A stretch of 64,000 nucleotides of DNA from Flavivirga amylovorans (GTDB lineage Bacteria > Bacteroidota > Bacteroidia > Flavobacteriales > Flavobacteriaceae). This document shows, in pieces, positions 1 to 8,494 of the stretch; the stretch's first letter is position 1; every line of letters begins with the position of its first letter. The notes under the pieces are model-generated. The model saw only the letters and a program-made list of their open reading frames with translations, searched no databases and had not been told where the DNA came from. The stretch spans positions 1 to 64,000 of the forward strand of contig NZ_JAUOEM010000001.1 in NCBI RefSeq assembly GCF_030540875.1, in the 5' to 3' direction. The position numbers and the translations under genes are program-made.

Positions 1-43
1 TGAAAATGGAAATTAGGAACCTTGCAATTGCAATAATTATAAC

Positions 44-919
44 TCATACTGGAGGTGATCCCAATATGATTTTTAAAAAAGAAACATAAAAAAAGTGGTC
101 AGAATTTCTTCCGACCACTACTAGTAACCAAGGTAGCTTTCCTAATGCGTTTACACGAGCCATTAAACCATCAAAATTATTAATGACGGGTTGTGTGGTT
201 ACAATTTTAGATTCATAATTACCTTTAAGTGTCGCAATTTGATTTTCTGCAGCAGTGATTTTTGACTTATTCTCAGCTTTTAACTGTTGTAATTCGGCCA
301 ACAAAGCGTCGTGCTTTTCTCGTTTTTCTTTATAAACAGGGCCTTTACCTAATAGTTTAGTCCCTGCTGTACCTTCAGCTTCGGCAATATAAGTGTCGTA
401 TAAGGCATTTACCTCAGTTTCTTTTGTATCTATTTGTTGTTGTAAAGTAGCAATGTCATTATTTAAACCTTGGATTGCTGGAGTAAATTGCTCGGCAATT
501 TGATTTTTATTTGCTAAGGTTAGTTCATTCTTTTGTTCTAATAATACCTGATTGATTTCTTTTTCAAAAATCTTCAATTCTAATGGCTTAGAAATAACAA
601 TGGCAATAATAACGGCTAGTACTATTCTGGGAGATGCTTGTATGAGTTCATCTATTACATTTCCTGTTTTTTTAATAGTAGAAACAATATATCGGTCTAA
701 ATTAAAGATAAGTAAGCCCCAAATAAAACCAAAGCCAATGGCAATAAATACATTGTCGAAAACAGTGTAAAGGGCATAACTAGCAGCTATAAAGGCCATA
801 ACAGCAGTAAAGAAAACAGTAGCGCCAATACCTGCATATTTGTTTTGTTCACCTTTAGAACATTGCTCTAAAATATCGGTATCCGAACCCGAGCAGATAA
901 TAAAAAATTGCTTTAACAT
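44..919 (-). CDS. DUF4407 family membrane protein, C-terminus disrupted
   Basis: The protein resembles DUF4407 proteins of Bacteroidota: an N-terminal soluble stretch, three hydrophobic segments at about residues 30-51, 56-74 and 97-111, then a long charged coiled-coil region (about 120-245) rich in Q, E and K. The family normally returns to the membrane after the coiled coil and is usually longer than these 291 residues. Here the segment after the Leu-Pro-Trp near residue 260 is replaced by sequence translated from a terminator-like hairpin (94-119), and the frame stops soon after. Hydrophobic codons continue beyond the stop towards the window edge. This may be a recently damaged gene or a divergent short form. 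Function of the family is unknown; an inner-membrane role is inferred from topology. Confidence 0.7.
   Translation of the reverse strand: MLKQFFIICSGSDTDILEQCSKGEQNKYAGIGATVFFTAVMAFIAASYALYTVFDNVFIAIGFGFIWGLLIFNLDRYIVSTIKKTGNVIDELIQASPRIVLAVIIAIVISKPLELKIFEKEINQVLLEQKNELTLANKNQIAEQFTPAIQGLNNDIATLQQQIDTKETEVNALYDTYIAEAEGTAGTKLLGKGPVYKEKREKHDALLAELQQLKAENKSKITAAENQIATLKGNYESKIVTTQPVINNFDGLMARVNALGKLPWLLVVVGRNSDHFFYVSFLKIILGSPPV
88..119 (-). terminator. terminator-like hairpin inside the DUF4407 frame
   Basis: On the minus strand the arms AGTGGTCGGAA and TTCTGACCACT enclose a GAAA loop and are followed by seven T residues. One pair is a G-T wobble. The shape is that of an intrinsic terminator, but it lies within the open frame, 40-75 bases before its stop codon. 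It may therefore be an inserted element. Confidence 0.6.
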
Positions 920-1003
920 AATGTGATTTATTTTGATTGATTGACTATTAGAACGTTTAGGCGATCAATTTGTTACATGATTTCATAAAAAATGGAGTAA
1001 TAC

Positions 1004-1864
1004 TTACCTCTTTTTAGATAAGATGCTTTCGACAATAACTGTAGAAACAATCAAAGTACCACCAATAAAAATGTTTGAATCTGGTATTTCTTTTAAAAAA
1101 ATAAAAGCCAGAATAATAGCGTAAAGCGGCTGTGTGCTAATAATAATGCTTGCTGTACTTGCAGAAAAGTGTTTAAGACTTTTTATAAACAAACTATGTC
1201 CAATGGCAGTAGCTAGTAAGGCTAACATTATTATGTACGGGTACTGTGTTTTGATTTCTGAAATACCCAAAAAGTATAAAACCGGAGAAAGTACAATAGT
1301 AACTATTAAAAGCTGGTACATCATAATCATGGTACCATTGTATTTTTGAGAACTATTTTTTATAATGATGTTTCTTAACGAAAAGAATAAAGCAGAGAAG
1401 ACACCCCAAAGTATACCTTTTACGTCAGAATTCTCAATATTAAATTCTGGTACTAGCATATAAATTCCAATTAAGACCAAAACCCCCATTAACAAATGGA
1501 TTTTATTAACTTTTGTTCTTGTAAACAAAGGTTCTAAAATAGACGTTATAGCTGGAAATGTAAATAATGAAAGTATACCAATGGAAACATTTGATAATTT
1601 TATAGAATAGAAATAAGTAAGCCAATGAGCTCCTAAAAATAATGCACTTAAAAAGAATGTTGATTTATCTTTTGTAGAGTATATCTTTAGACTAATTTTT
1701 TTAATTCTACAAAAAACATACAATATAATTAAAGCCAGCGAAGCTCTCCACCAAATAATTAGAGGAGTAGGCATATCTATATATTTTCCTAAAACGGCAG
1801 ACGAACTTACTATTAACGTTGCAAAACTAAGCTCTAGAACGTTTTTTATATGTTGGTTATTCAT
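1004..1864 (-). CDS. EamA/DMT family transporter
   Basis: This is a ten-helix drug/metabolite exporter made of two EamA repeats. Hydrophobic helices begin at the chosen start (Met-Asn-Asn-Gln) and run to the C-terminal Lys-Arg tail, giving 286 residues, the usual family length. The frame is open for 30 more codons upstream, but that stretch is charged and unlike the family, so I prefer the internal ATG at 1864. The second repeat (about residues 145-280) shows the typical Gly/Ser-rich helices and the Pro-Leu-Tyr motif of EamA proteins. Substrate cannot be deduced; such proteins usually export amino acids or metabolites. It is transcribed away from a palindromic repeat at about 1927-1994. Confidence 0.85.
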   Translation of the reverse strand: MNNQHIKNVLELSFATLIVSSSAVLGKYIDMPTPLIIWWRASLALIILYVFCRIKKISLKIYSTKDKSTFFLSALFLGAHWLTYFYSIKLSNVSIGILSLFTFPAITSILEPLFTRTKVNKIHLLMGVLVLIGIYMLVPEFNIENSDVKGILWGVFSALFFSLRNIIIKNSSQKYNGTMIMMYQLLIVTIVLSPVLYFLGISEIKTQYPYIIMLALLATAIGHSLFIKSLKHFSASTASIIISTQPLYAIILAFIFLKEIPDSNIFIGGTLIVSTVIVESILSKKR

Positions 1865-1926
1865 AATTGTGTTAGCGATTGCAATGGAAATCCTTTTTAA
1901 GAGGCACGAGTAAAAAGATTGTAACC

Positions 1927-1994
1927 TTTCGACTATGCTCAAGATAAATTCCAAGAGCTATCGTTTGCTTTGAGCTTAGTCAAAGCAAACGGTA
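1927..1994. repeat. palindromic intergenic repeat
   Basis: TTTCGACTATGCTCAAGA is followed after about 23 bases by a near-inverse copy that itself forms a perfect hairpin, with arms CGTTTGCTTTGA (1962-1973) and TCAAAGCAAACG (1980-1991). The TTCGACTxxGCTCA core is the consensus of the dispersed palindromic repeats common between genes in flavobacteria. It lies just downstream of the M20 peptidase stop codon when read leftward and may also act as a terminator. Confidence 0.65.
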
Positions 1995-2003
1995 ACATCT
2001 AGA

Positions 2004-3392
2004 TTATTTTGATAGTTCGGTGAAATATTTATAGAATAAAGGAATGGTTTCGATACCTTTTAAATAATTGAAAATCCCAAAATGCTCGTTCGGTGAGTGA
2101 ATGGCATCACTATCTAAACCAAAGCCCATAAGTATGGTTTTACTTTTTAGCTCTTGCTCAAAAAGAGATACAATGGGAATGCTACCACCACTACGTTGTG
2201 GGATAGGCGTTTTGCCAAAAGTATCTTGGTAAGCTTTACTGGCAGCTTTATAACCAATACTGTTTATAGGAGTTACATAACCTTGACCTCCATGATGCGG
2301 TGTTACTTTTACAGTAACCCCTTCTGGAGCAATACTTTCAAAATGATTTTTAAATAACTGAGTAATGTCCTCCCAATCTTGATGAGGTACTAAACGCATA
2401 GAAATTTTAGCATAGGCTTTGCTTGCTATAACCGTTTTTGCTCCTTCACCAATATAACCTCCCCAAATACCATTAACATCTAAAGTAGGTCGAATGGAGT
2501 TACGCTCATTAGTAGTATATCCAGTTTCTCCATATACAGCTTGTATATCTAAAGCTTTTTTATAAGCATCTAAACTAAATGGTGCTTTAGCCATTTCTGC
2601 ACGTTCTTCTTTAGAGAGTTCTTCCACCTTATCATAAAAACCTGGAATAGTAATATGATTATTTTCGTCATGAAGTGACGCAATCATTTTTGTTAAAATA
2701 TTTATTGGGTTTGCCACGGCACCTCCATACAGTCCAGAATGTAAATCACGATTAGGCCCAGTAACTTCAACCTCTACATAGCTTAGTCCACGTAAGCCAG
2801 TTGTAATAGAAGGAACATCTTGAGCAATCATTCCCGTATCAGAAATAAGAATAACATCATTTTTTAGTTTTTCCTGATTGTTTTTTACAAAAACAGCAAG
2901 GTTAGAGCTGCCTACCTCTTCTTCACCTTCAATCATAAATTTTACATTACAAGGTAGTTGGTCTGTAGAAGTCATAAACTCCAAAGCCTTTACATGCATA
3001 TACATTTGCCCTTTATCATCACATGCACCACGAGCAAAAATAGCACCTTCAGGATGTAATGCTGTTTTTTTAATCACAGGCTCAAAAGGGGGCGAGTTCC
3101 AAAGATCTAATGGGTCTGGTGGTTGTACATCATAGTGTCCGTAAACCAAAACAGTTGGCAAGTTTTTATCTATGATTTTTTCACCGTAAACAATAGGGTA
3201 TCCATCTGTTTTACAAATTTCAACCATATCGCATCCAGCTTTTACTAAACTAGCCTTGATAATTGCAGCCGTTTTTAAAACATCATTTTTATAAGTCGAA
3301 TCTGCACTTATAGAAGGTATTTTAAGGAGTTCTATTAATTCATTTAGAAATCGGTCTTTATTTTCTTTTATATAAGATTGAATGTTATTCAT
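2004..3392 (-). CDS. M20 family dipeptidase
   Basis: This is a zinc-dependent cytosolic dipeptidase of the M20 (ArgE/DapE/CPG2) family, about 462 residues from the preferred start, typical length for the family. Metal-binding landmarks are all present: Gly-His-Tyr-Asp-Val-Gln-Pro, the Arg-Gly-Ala-Cys-Asp-Asp-Lys-Gly segment with the bridging Asp, the Glu-Glu-Glu-Val-Gly-Ser catalytic loop, Ser-Asp-Thr and a C-terminal Asp-Ala-Ile-His-Ser-Pro. The lid/dimerisation domain interrupts the catalytic domain between about residues 205 and 365. An ATG eight codons further upstream (3416) also exists, but family N-termini usually begin with Met-Asn-Asn-Ile. It probably hydrolyses dipeptides in general peptide turnover. 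Confidence 0.92.
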   Translation of the reverse strand: MNNIQSYIKENKDRFLNELIELLKIPSISADSTYKNDVLKTAAIIKASLVKAGCDMVEICKTDGYPIVYGEKIIDKNLPTVLVYGHYDVQPPDPLDLWNSPPFEPVIKKTALHPEGAIFARGACDDKGQMYMHVKALEFMTSTDQLPCNVKFMIEGEEEVGSSNLAVFVKNNQEKLKNDVILISDTGMIAQDVPSITTGLRGLSYVEVEVTGPNRDLHSGLYGGAVANPINILTKMIASLHDENNHITIPGFYDKVEELSKEERAEMAKAPFSLDAYKKALDIQAVYGETGYTTNERNSIRPTLDVNGIWGGYIGEGAKTVIASKAYAKISMRLVPHQDWEDITQLFKNHFESIAPEGVTVKVTPHHGGQGYVTPINSIGYKAASKAYQDTFGKTPIPQRSGGSIPIVSLFEQELKSKTILMGFGLDSDAIHSPNEHFGIFNYLKGIETIPLFYKYFTELSK

Positions 3393-3553
3393 GAAGTAAT
3401 TGTATAGTTCGTTCAAAAGTATAAAAAAAGAATGTTTTAAATGGTTAATACTAATTTGATTATGAAATGAACGATTTCAGATAAATTTATTTTAATTAAA
3501 TTACGCTATTGAGTTTGGAATTTAAAAATCTTGTTTATATTTGCAGTCCTTTT

Positions 3554-3635
3554 GCGGGCGTGGTGGAATTGGTAGACACGCTAGACTTAGGATCTAGTGC
3601 CGCGAGGTGTGGGAGTTCGAGTCTCCCCGCCCGCA
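3554..3635 (+). tRNA. tRNA-Leu (anticodon UAG)
   Basis: The acceptor stem GCGGGCG pairs with CGCCCGC (3628-3634) and is followed by discriminator A3635. The anticodon arm CTAGA/TCTAG carries the loop CTTAGGA, so the anticodon is TAG, which reads CUA (Leu). A long class II variable arm and a GGGAG/CTCCC T-stem with TTCGAGT loop are present. CCA is not encoded. The 3' half is the integration site of the downstream island. Confidence 0.97.
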
Positions 3636-3636
3636 C
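3578..3636 (+). repeat. attL: 59-bp direct repeat in the tRNA-Leu 3' half
   Basis: These 59 bases, from just before the anticodon stem to one base past the discriminator, are identical to 23610-23668 in the same orientation. The flanks differ completely. Integration into tRNA 3' ends by tyrosine recombinases produces exactly this pattern. The left copy sits in a complete tRNA; the right copy lacks the 5' half. Confidence 0.93.
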
Positions 3637-3668
3637 AAAAAGTCGGAGAGTAATTTTCGACTTTTTTC
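3637..3668 (+). terminator. intrinsic terminator after tRNA-Leu
   Basis: Arms AAAAAGTCG (3637-3645) and CGACTTTTT (3658-3666) surround a 12-base loop, with the A-rich and T-rich flanks of a bidirectional terminator. It begins immediately after the att repeat, so it was probably brought in by the island. Confidence 0.75.
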
Positions 3669-3696
3669 TTTTAAAATAACCCTCATTTTTTACTCA

Positions 3697-3716
3697 GGTA
3701 CAACATAGGTACAACA
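3697..3716 (+). repeat. island-end motif, left copy (candidate integrase arm sites)
   Basis: GGTACAACATAGGTACAACA occurs here and again at 23494-23513 in the same orientation. It consists of two GGTACAACA units separated by TA. It lies 60 bases inside attL, as its partner lies about 97 bases inside attR. A tandem repeat of TGTACTTGCG at 3846-3865 lies nearby. Paired short repeats inside both ends fit arm-type binding sites for the recombinase; that role is inferred. Confidence 0.55.
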
Positions 3717-3845
3717 TTTTGTACTTTTTCATTGTGTAATTCAATTTGATGTTGTTTGGATTTATTTGGTATTAAATAAAAAGGTAATAAGAGCTAACTA
3801 ATCGTAGTTTGATAAAGTTCAGTTCCCTCCAGTAGTTTGCTGTTT

Positions 3846-3865
3846 TGTACTTGCGTGTACTTGCG
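3846..3865 (+). repeat. tandem TGTACTTGCG repeat
   Basis: Two perfect, abutting copies of the 10-base unit TGTACTTGCG lie between attL and the decayed recombinase. The unit shares the GTAC core of the island-end motif. It may be another recombinase or accessory-factor site. There is no direct evidence of function. Confidence 0.4.
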
Positions 3866-4264
3866 TACATCTCTATCCACACTAGCTAACCTATTTAAAC
3901 TTTAAAATGTACTTCTTTATACTTTTGCAATTGAGTATTCGAGAGCATATAATAGAGCTATCTATTGTTTCGTGAAATCTTAACAAAGCACTCTATTTTT
4001 TAACTAAGATTATCAGCATTTGGGTAATCTAAACCATTGTTTACGGATAATGACACGAAAATTATCCAATAAAGCATATAAGCATTCCACGATTAAGATT
4101 TTTATAGTTCTTAAAAAAATGAAGATTCTACTAAATTTAAATAATAACTTTTTAAATCTATATTTTGGGTAAATATTGCAATTTAGGTCTAACAAATGCG
4201 TATATAAACACTTAAAAAAGTGATTTTTACAAAATGGTACAGTTAATACAAGCATTTAAAAACT

Positions 4265-4983
4265 ATCTATACTTTACGTGTATTCCAAAATAATTAGCTA
4301 TTTTCTTTAAACATTTGTTTGTTTTTTAGTTTGGGCTTATCGTTAAACTTTTTTGTCCTTGTCAGCTTTTGTTACTTACTTTAGTCGTTTATAATTTCCC
4401 AAGCTTATAGCAATAAAGGCGTATTTATAATTTCATTAGTTTTCTCTCTCGTTTGTTGCATATCCAATAGTTATTATCTATTCCAACAGTTATTTAGTCA
4501 ATGTTAGTTCTTTTAAGGTCTTTTTATTTTTGTCCTCTCTCAAATACCGAGATTTAATAGCGTTATCTGATATTACCTTATACTCCTCTATTAATTCTTT
4601 ATGATTATCAAGTATTCTGTTATAAACTTAATCAAGATAAGAGTTCAATACTCGTATCCTTTCCAAGTTACCCTTAACCCCTTATTTTTTTGTAGAGTCC
4701 CATTCTTTTTCCCGAAAATTTAGTTTAACGCTTATCTCAGAATATTTGCCGTTTACGATGACTAACATAGATGGAAAGTTGGTTGGTCTTTCGCAGTGGT
4801 TTTTAGTAAAGTATGAACATCAAATTCATTAATCAAAGTCGCTCTAATTCGTTCTTCCGATTTTTTCCTTTCATGTACTATTCGAAGGTAGAGCGGGCAT
4901 CGGTTGTCTATTGTACTTTTTTCGCCCTTGTGAATAAAAAACTTTATTGTCGTCCCCGTAGTTTTCTAATTTTGCCGAAACAT
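4265..4983 (-). pseudogene. decayed tyrosine recombinase (island integrase remnant)
   Basis: Reading minus-strand frames with several stops and frameshifts recovers consecutive pieces of a Bacteroidota tyrosine recombinase. From ATG at 4983 come Ile-Lys-Phe-Phe-Ile-His-Lys and Cys-Pro-Leu-Tyr-Leu-Arg-Ile-Val (arm-binding N-terminus). Next come Glu-Ile-Ser-Val-Lys-Leu then Glu-Trp-Asp, then a SAM-like core-binding stretch ending Lys-Thr-Leu-Lys-Glu-Leu (about 4510-4700). Last comes Lys-Thr-Asn-Lys-Cys-Leu-Lys-Lys-Ile-Ala-Asn near 4290, which normally precedes the catalytic HxxR box. I could not find the HxxR box or the catalytic Tyr, so it is not functional. Its position beside attL in tRNA-Leu is where such an integrase is expected. 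The remaining sequence at 3720-4264 and 4984-5312 shows no recognisable gene; an 80-codon frame at 4013-4255 has no supporting features. Confidence 0.7.
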
Positions 4984-5312
4984 TGGTAGAACAAAAATGA
5001 CATTAAACGAATTGTTTCAAAATCAACTAAAAACAAACCCCCCGCAGTTCCTATAAACTGAGGGCAATGAATTAAACTGTATTTTACGTAATAATGTTAT
5101 AACAGGATTCGAAATTTTTCTAAAAACCCTGCATTTATACTGTATTTTTACACTTTAATAATAAGACGAAACAATGGTGAAACGTCAATTTTTCACACCT
5201 AACCAAATATACATAAAACTATTTATCATAGTTTAATAAATAAAATACTAGGCTTTTTATTATAAAAATACCGATAGGCAGTACATTAGTAAATTGCTAT
5301 CATAAAAAACGA

Positions 5313-5360
5313 TGCCAAGTACAATAAAAGTTGATTCCTTGACTTTTATTGTACTTGGCA
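5313..5360 (-). terminator. intrinsic terminator of the TonB receptor gene
   Basis: A perfect 19-base stem (arm TGCCAAGTACAATAAAAGT at 5313-5331, its complement at 5342-5360) has a 10-base loop. Read on the minus strand it is followed by CGTTTTTTATG. It starts 55 bases past the receptor stop codon. Confidence 0.8.
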
Positions 5361-5414
5361 CCTTTACAGACAATATCAGTTCTTAGCCGAACTGTATTAT
5401 CAATAGAATTTATA

Positions 5415-8393
5415 TTAAAACTTAAAAATTAAAGACGTACTAATTACAGTACCTGGAAGTGCTTGGGCAAGTGCGTACTTACCACCTACTAACACATCTA
5501 CAGGACCATTACCATCATTAGGATTACCTTGCGTATAAGCTAATACATTTGTTAGGTTTGTAGCTTGTAAAGACAACATTAGATTATCAGTAAAGTCATA
5601 GTTAACACCTGCATCAAAAGATGTATACGGGTCGAACTCTAAAGAATTAGCACCATCTGCAAATCGGTTACCTACATACTGTGCACTAACATAAGCTTTT
5701 CCTTTATTAAAATTAAATGTTGGAACAAATCGTAATTGTGTATTAGGAATCCTTGCAGGTCTTTTTCCAACGATAAGGTCGTTTGAAGCTGTTTTCTCTA
5801 TTTTAGAACTTTGGATAACACCACTAAATTCAAAAGAAAGCTCGGTAATAGGCTTCCACGTACTTGAGAATTCAATACCTGAAGTCTTATTATCTGCTGC
5901 TGTAAAATCTAATGCTGCTGTTTCTGGGTCTATAGACCTAACTGGGAAGCCCAAGTTTTCCGAGAAGAATGCCGTCGCCCAAAAGGCTAAAGTCTTACTT
6001 TGATAACGTAGCCCTATTTCTCCAAAATTAAGTTTTGCTGGGTCATTAACCAATCCAAGGTTTGGTGTTCCAGCGTTAAAATAACTAAATTCATTACTAG
6101 CTGCAAAGTCATGAGCCTTGGTATATCTACCATAAACTGCAAAATTATCGCTAAACTTAAAATTAGCTCCTACCGTCCAAGTAGTTTCGGAAGCACTAAT
6201 AGTCCCGTTATACAATTGACCGTTCCTAGCAAACCAACCATATGCTCTATTGGCCAAAATATTAGAGCTAGGGTCTAAAGGTGCGGAACCATCAGCACCT
6301 TCTCCTGTTGCGTTAAACCTCACGGTTTCATGTCTAATACCAGCATCTAACCATAAACCTTCTATAGGCTGAACCTGAATATTAAGATATGGATTGGTAG
6401 ACCTTGTATCTAATGAACCATGATTATCCAATAAACTATGGGTAACAACACCAGCATCGGTTAAATGACCAACAGCATCGCCATTTGCATCCAAAGCTTC
6501 AATGTCATAACGTTCAGACTGGTGTTTAGCATCCGTTAAAAAATGCCCTGAAACATAGCTTGATTTCGTAGCCATATCCCAATACTGCAATCCTGCAGTA
6601 GCGATAAAATTATCTTTTTCATAAGTCAACTGGAAGTCATTAATAAAATTCCTGTGCTCTTTTTGATACGAAAGCATCTCTTGAAGTAAGAGCAGACCAT
6701 TTCCATTCAATGTAGAAGGGTTATTAACCACCTGACCATCATTTACCCTTACCAATTGAGTACTAACAGCACTAGGGAAGGCATCTAGTAAAACTGTGGT
6801 TTGGTCTGCAACATAATCTGAAGCTACCAACATAGAATTAAACCAACGCGTGCGTAAATCTACGCCATTTGTATTTATGTTAGAAATACGGGCATGCTCC
6901 TTTACACGAAACCCACTACCCAAATCGTAATTAAACTTAACAGAAAATTGGTCGGTAATAGATTCTTGACCAGTATCTAAATCAATGATTTGGGTACCAT
7001 TCCTTGTTTTTAAGTGCATGGTTTTAACGTCTGGCCCCATGAGGCTTTCATTTCTTGGGTCTAATCCAGGAATAGCCTTAGGGTTTCCGTCTCCACTGGC
7101 ATCGGTTGGTACTGCCCAGTAAAAAATAGAATGGTCTCGAATACCCTTATAGCTAAAGGTAACGTCTCCGTTTTCAAAAACTTTTTTAAGGTTTGCTCTT
7201 ATTTGCCCACCATGGTCTCCTGTAAAACCAACATCTCTAACGCCATCACCTCTTCTATAATATCCCCCAATAGTAGCATACCAACCATTATCGTTAATTG
7301 GTCCACCGTAAAAAAGGTCTGTACGAATACGTCCGTAATCTGTAACGGCAAGACGCACTTCGCCTCTAACACTTTTTGGAATACGGCTGATAAAATTCAC
7401 AGATGCGGCTGCTCCTTGAGCCGTAAATATTCCCGAAGGCCCGCCTAATACTGTTTCAATTCTATCATAAGTAGCATCCGGACGAATTTCATATTCTGTT
7501 AAAAATGGGGTATACAATACGGGCAATCCGTCTTCCTGAAGACTTATAAACGAATTAAACCCTCCCGTAGTACCACGGGCCGTTAAAAGTGTATTAACAT
7601 CTCCACCTGAAGGCTCTCCATATAAACCAGGAACAGCATCTATTAAATCTACAACCCCAACAGGCATCTCTCTATCCATAACAGCTGGCCCTAAAATAGC
7701 TACGCCATACGAGGTCTCTAAGGCCGTTTGTGTCTTTCTGGCTGTTCCTGTAATAATCACATTACTTAAAGCTAGTGAATCTTCTTCAAGAACTACGTTT
7801 ACTGTGTCCTTTTCACCAACTATTATTTCAACAGTCTTCATTCCTACATAGGAAAACCGTAGTACATCGCCTTTGTTGGCATTGATTATATAATTTCCGT
7901 CAAAATCTGAAGTAGTACCATTGGTTGTCCCAACAATAATAATACTTACTCCAGATAAGGGGTCTCCTTGACTGCTTGTAACACTACCCTTTATTTCTCT
8001 TTGTACAGGCTTAACATCTTTAATAACAGGCTTTTTCTTAATTAATATGGTATTGCGCTCAGTAAATTCAAAACTAAGATTGATACTCAATAAGCTCTGA
8101 TTTAATAATTCTGACACACTTATCTTTCCTTTCTTTAATGAGACTTTAGGTTTATTTAAGAATAGTTTTTTAGGGTATACAAAACTATAATCGGTTTGTT
8201 TTTTTATGATTTTAAATACTTCATCAATGACAACCGATTCATTTTTCTCAATGACAACCTCAACCTGAGAAAATGAGTTGTCTGTCGTTAGACAGAAAAC
8301 GGTTGTACACATAAAAAAAATCATCACTCTCATAATTACGATTAGGCACTTCTTTCCTGCTGGAAAGTGGCTTTTAATTAATTTAATTTCCAT
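5415..8393 (-). CDS. TonB-dependent receptor with STN domain (FecA-type, no SusD partner)
   Basis: This is an outer-membrane active transporter of 992 residues. In order it has a signal peptide (about 1-43), an STN signalling domain (about 45-115) that talks to FecR, a carboxypeptidase-like beta-sandwich (about 133-205), a plug (about 225-340) and a 22-strand barrel ending in the aromatic C-terminus Leu-Ile-Phe-Lys-Phe. The plug lacks the SusC hallmark sequences and no SusD gene is adjacent, so it resembles siderophore/small-ligand receptors rather than glycan importers. Upstream in the same direction lie FecR and an ECF sigma factor, the usual cell-surface signalling trio. Its presence in the same island as the catabolic operon at 12-22 kb suggests it imports that operon's substrate, but this is inference. 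Confidence 0.92.
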   Translation of the reverse strand: MEIKLIKSHFPAGKKCLIVIMRVMIFFMCTTVFCLTTDNSFSQVEVVIEKNESVVIDEVFKIIKKQTDYSFVYPKKLFLNKPKVSLKKGKISVSELLNQSLLSINLSFEFTERNTILIKKKPVIKDVKPVQREIKGSVTSSQGDPLSGVSIIIVGTTNGTTSDFDGNYIINANKGDVLRFSYVGMKTVEIIVGEKDTVNVVLEEDSLALSNVIITGTARKTQTALETSYGVAILGPAVMDREMPVGVVDLIDAVPGLYGEPSGGDVNTLLTARGTTGGFNSFISLQEDGLPVLYTPFLTEYEIRPDATYDRIETVLGGPSGIFTAQGAAASVNFISRIPKSVRGEVRLAVTDYGRIRTDLFYGGPINDNGWYATIGGYYRRGDGVRDVGFTGDHGGQIRANLKKVFENGDVTFSYKGIRDHSIFYWAVPTDASGDGNPKAIPGLDPRNESLMGPDVKTMHLKTRNGTQIIDLDTGQESITDQFSVKFNYDLGSGFRVKEHARISNINTNGVDLRTRWFNSMLVASDYVADQTTVLLDAFPSAVSTQLVRVNDGQVVNNPSTLNGNGLLLLQEMLSYQKEHRNFINDFQLTYEKDNFIATAGLQYWDMATKSSYVSGHFLTDAKHQSERYDIEALDANGDAVGHLTDAGVVTHSLLDNHGSLDTRSTNPYLNIQVQPIEGLWLDAGIRHETVRFNATGEGADGSAPLDPSSNILANRAYGWFARNGQLYNGTISASETTWTVGANFKFSDNFAVYGRYTKAHDFAASNEFSYFNAGTPNLGLVNDPAKLNFGEIGLRYQSKTLAFWATAFFSENLGFPVRSIDPETAALDFTAADNKTSGIEFSSTWKPITELSFEFSGVIQSSKIEKTASNDLIVGKRPARIPNTQLRFVPTFNFNKGKAYVSAQYVGNRFADGANSLEFDPYTSFDAGVNYDFTDNLMLSLQATNLTNVLAYTQGNPNDGNGPVDVLVGGKYALAQALPGTVISTSLIFKF

Positions 8394-8438
8394 AAATTTA
8401 CATAGTTTAGTTAGACTTCTGTTTAATTAAATGAACTC

Positions 8439-8487
8439 GGGGGATGTGAAGTCTTTGACACCGCTAAATGTTTGACCTTCAGTCCCC
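8439..8487 (-). promoter_or_regulatory. intercistronic hairpin between fecR and the TonB receptor
   Basis: GGGGGATGTGAAGTC and GACCTTCAGTCCCC form an imperfect GC-rich hairpin in the 101-base gap between FecR and the receptor. Similar GGGGACT-containing hairpins lie at the equivalent junctions near 47.5 and 61.9 kb. It may stabilise the receptor mRNA or attenuate read-through. Confidence 0.45.
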
Positions 8488-8494
8488 TTTTCTT

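Noticed and set aside
4013-4255. 80-codon minus-strand frame downstream of the integrase remnant
   Set aside because: Its sequence shows neither the HxxR box nor the catalytic Tyr of the missing integrase C-terminus, nor any other family.
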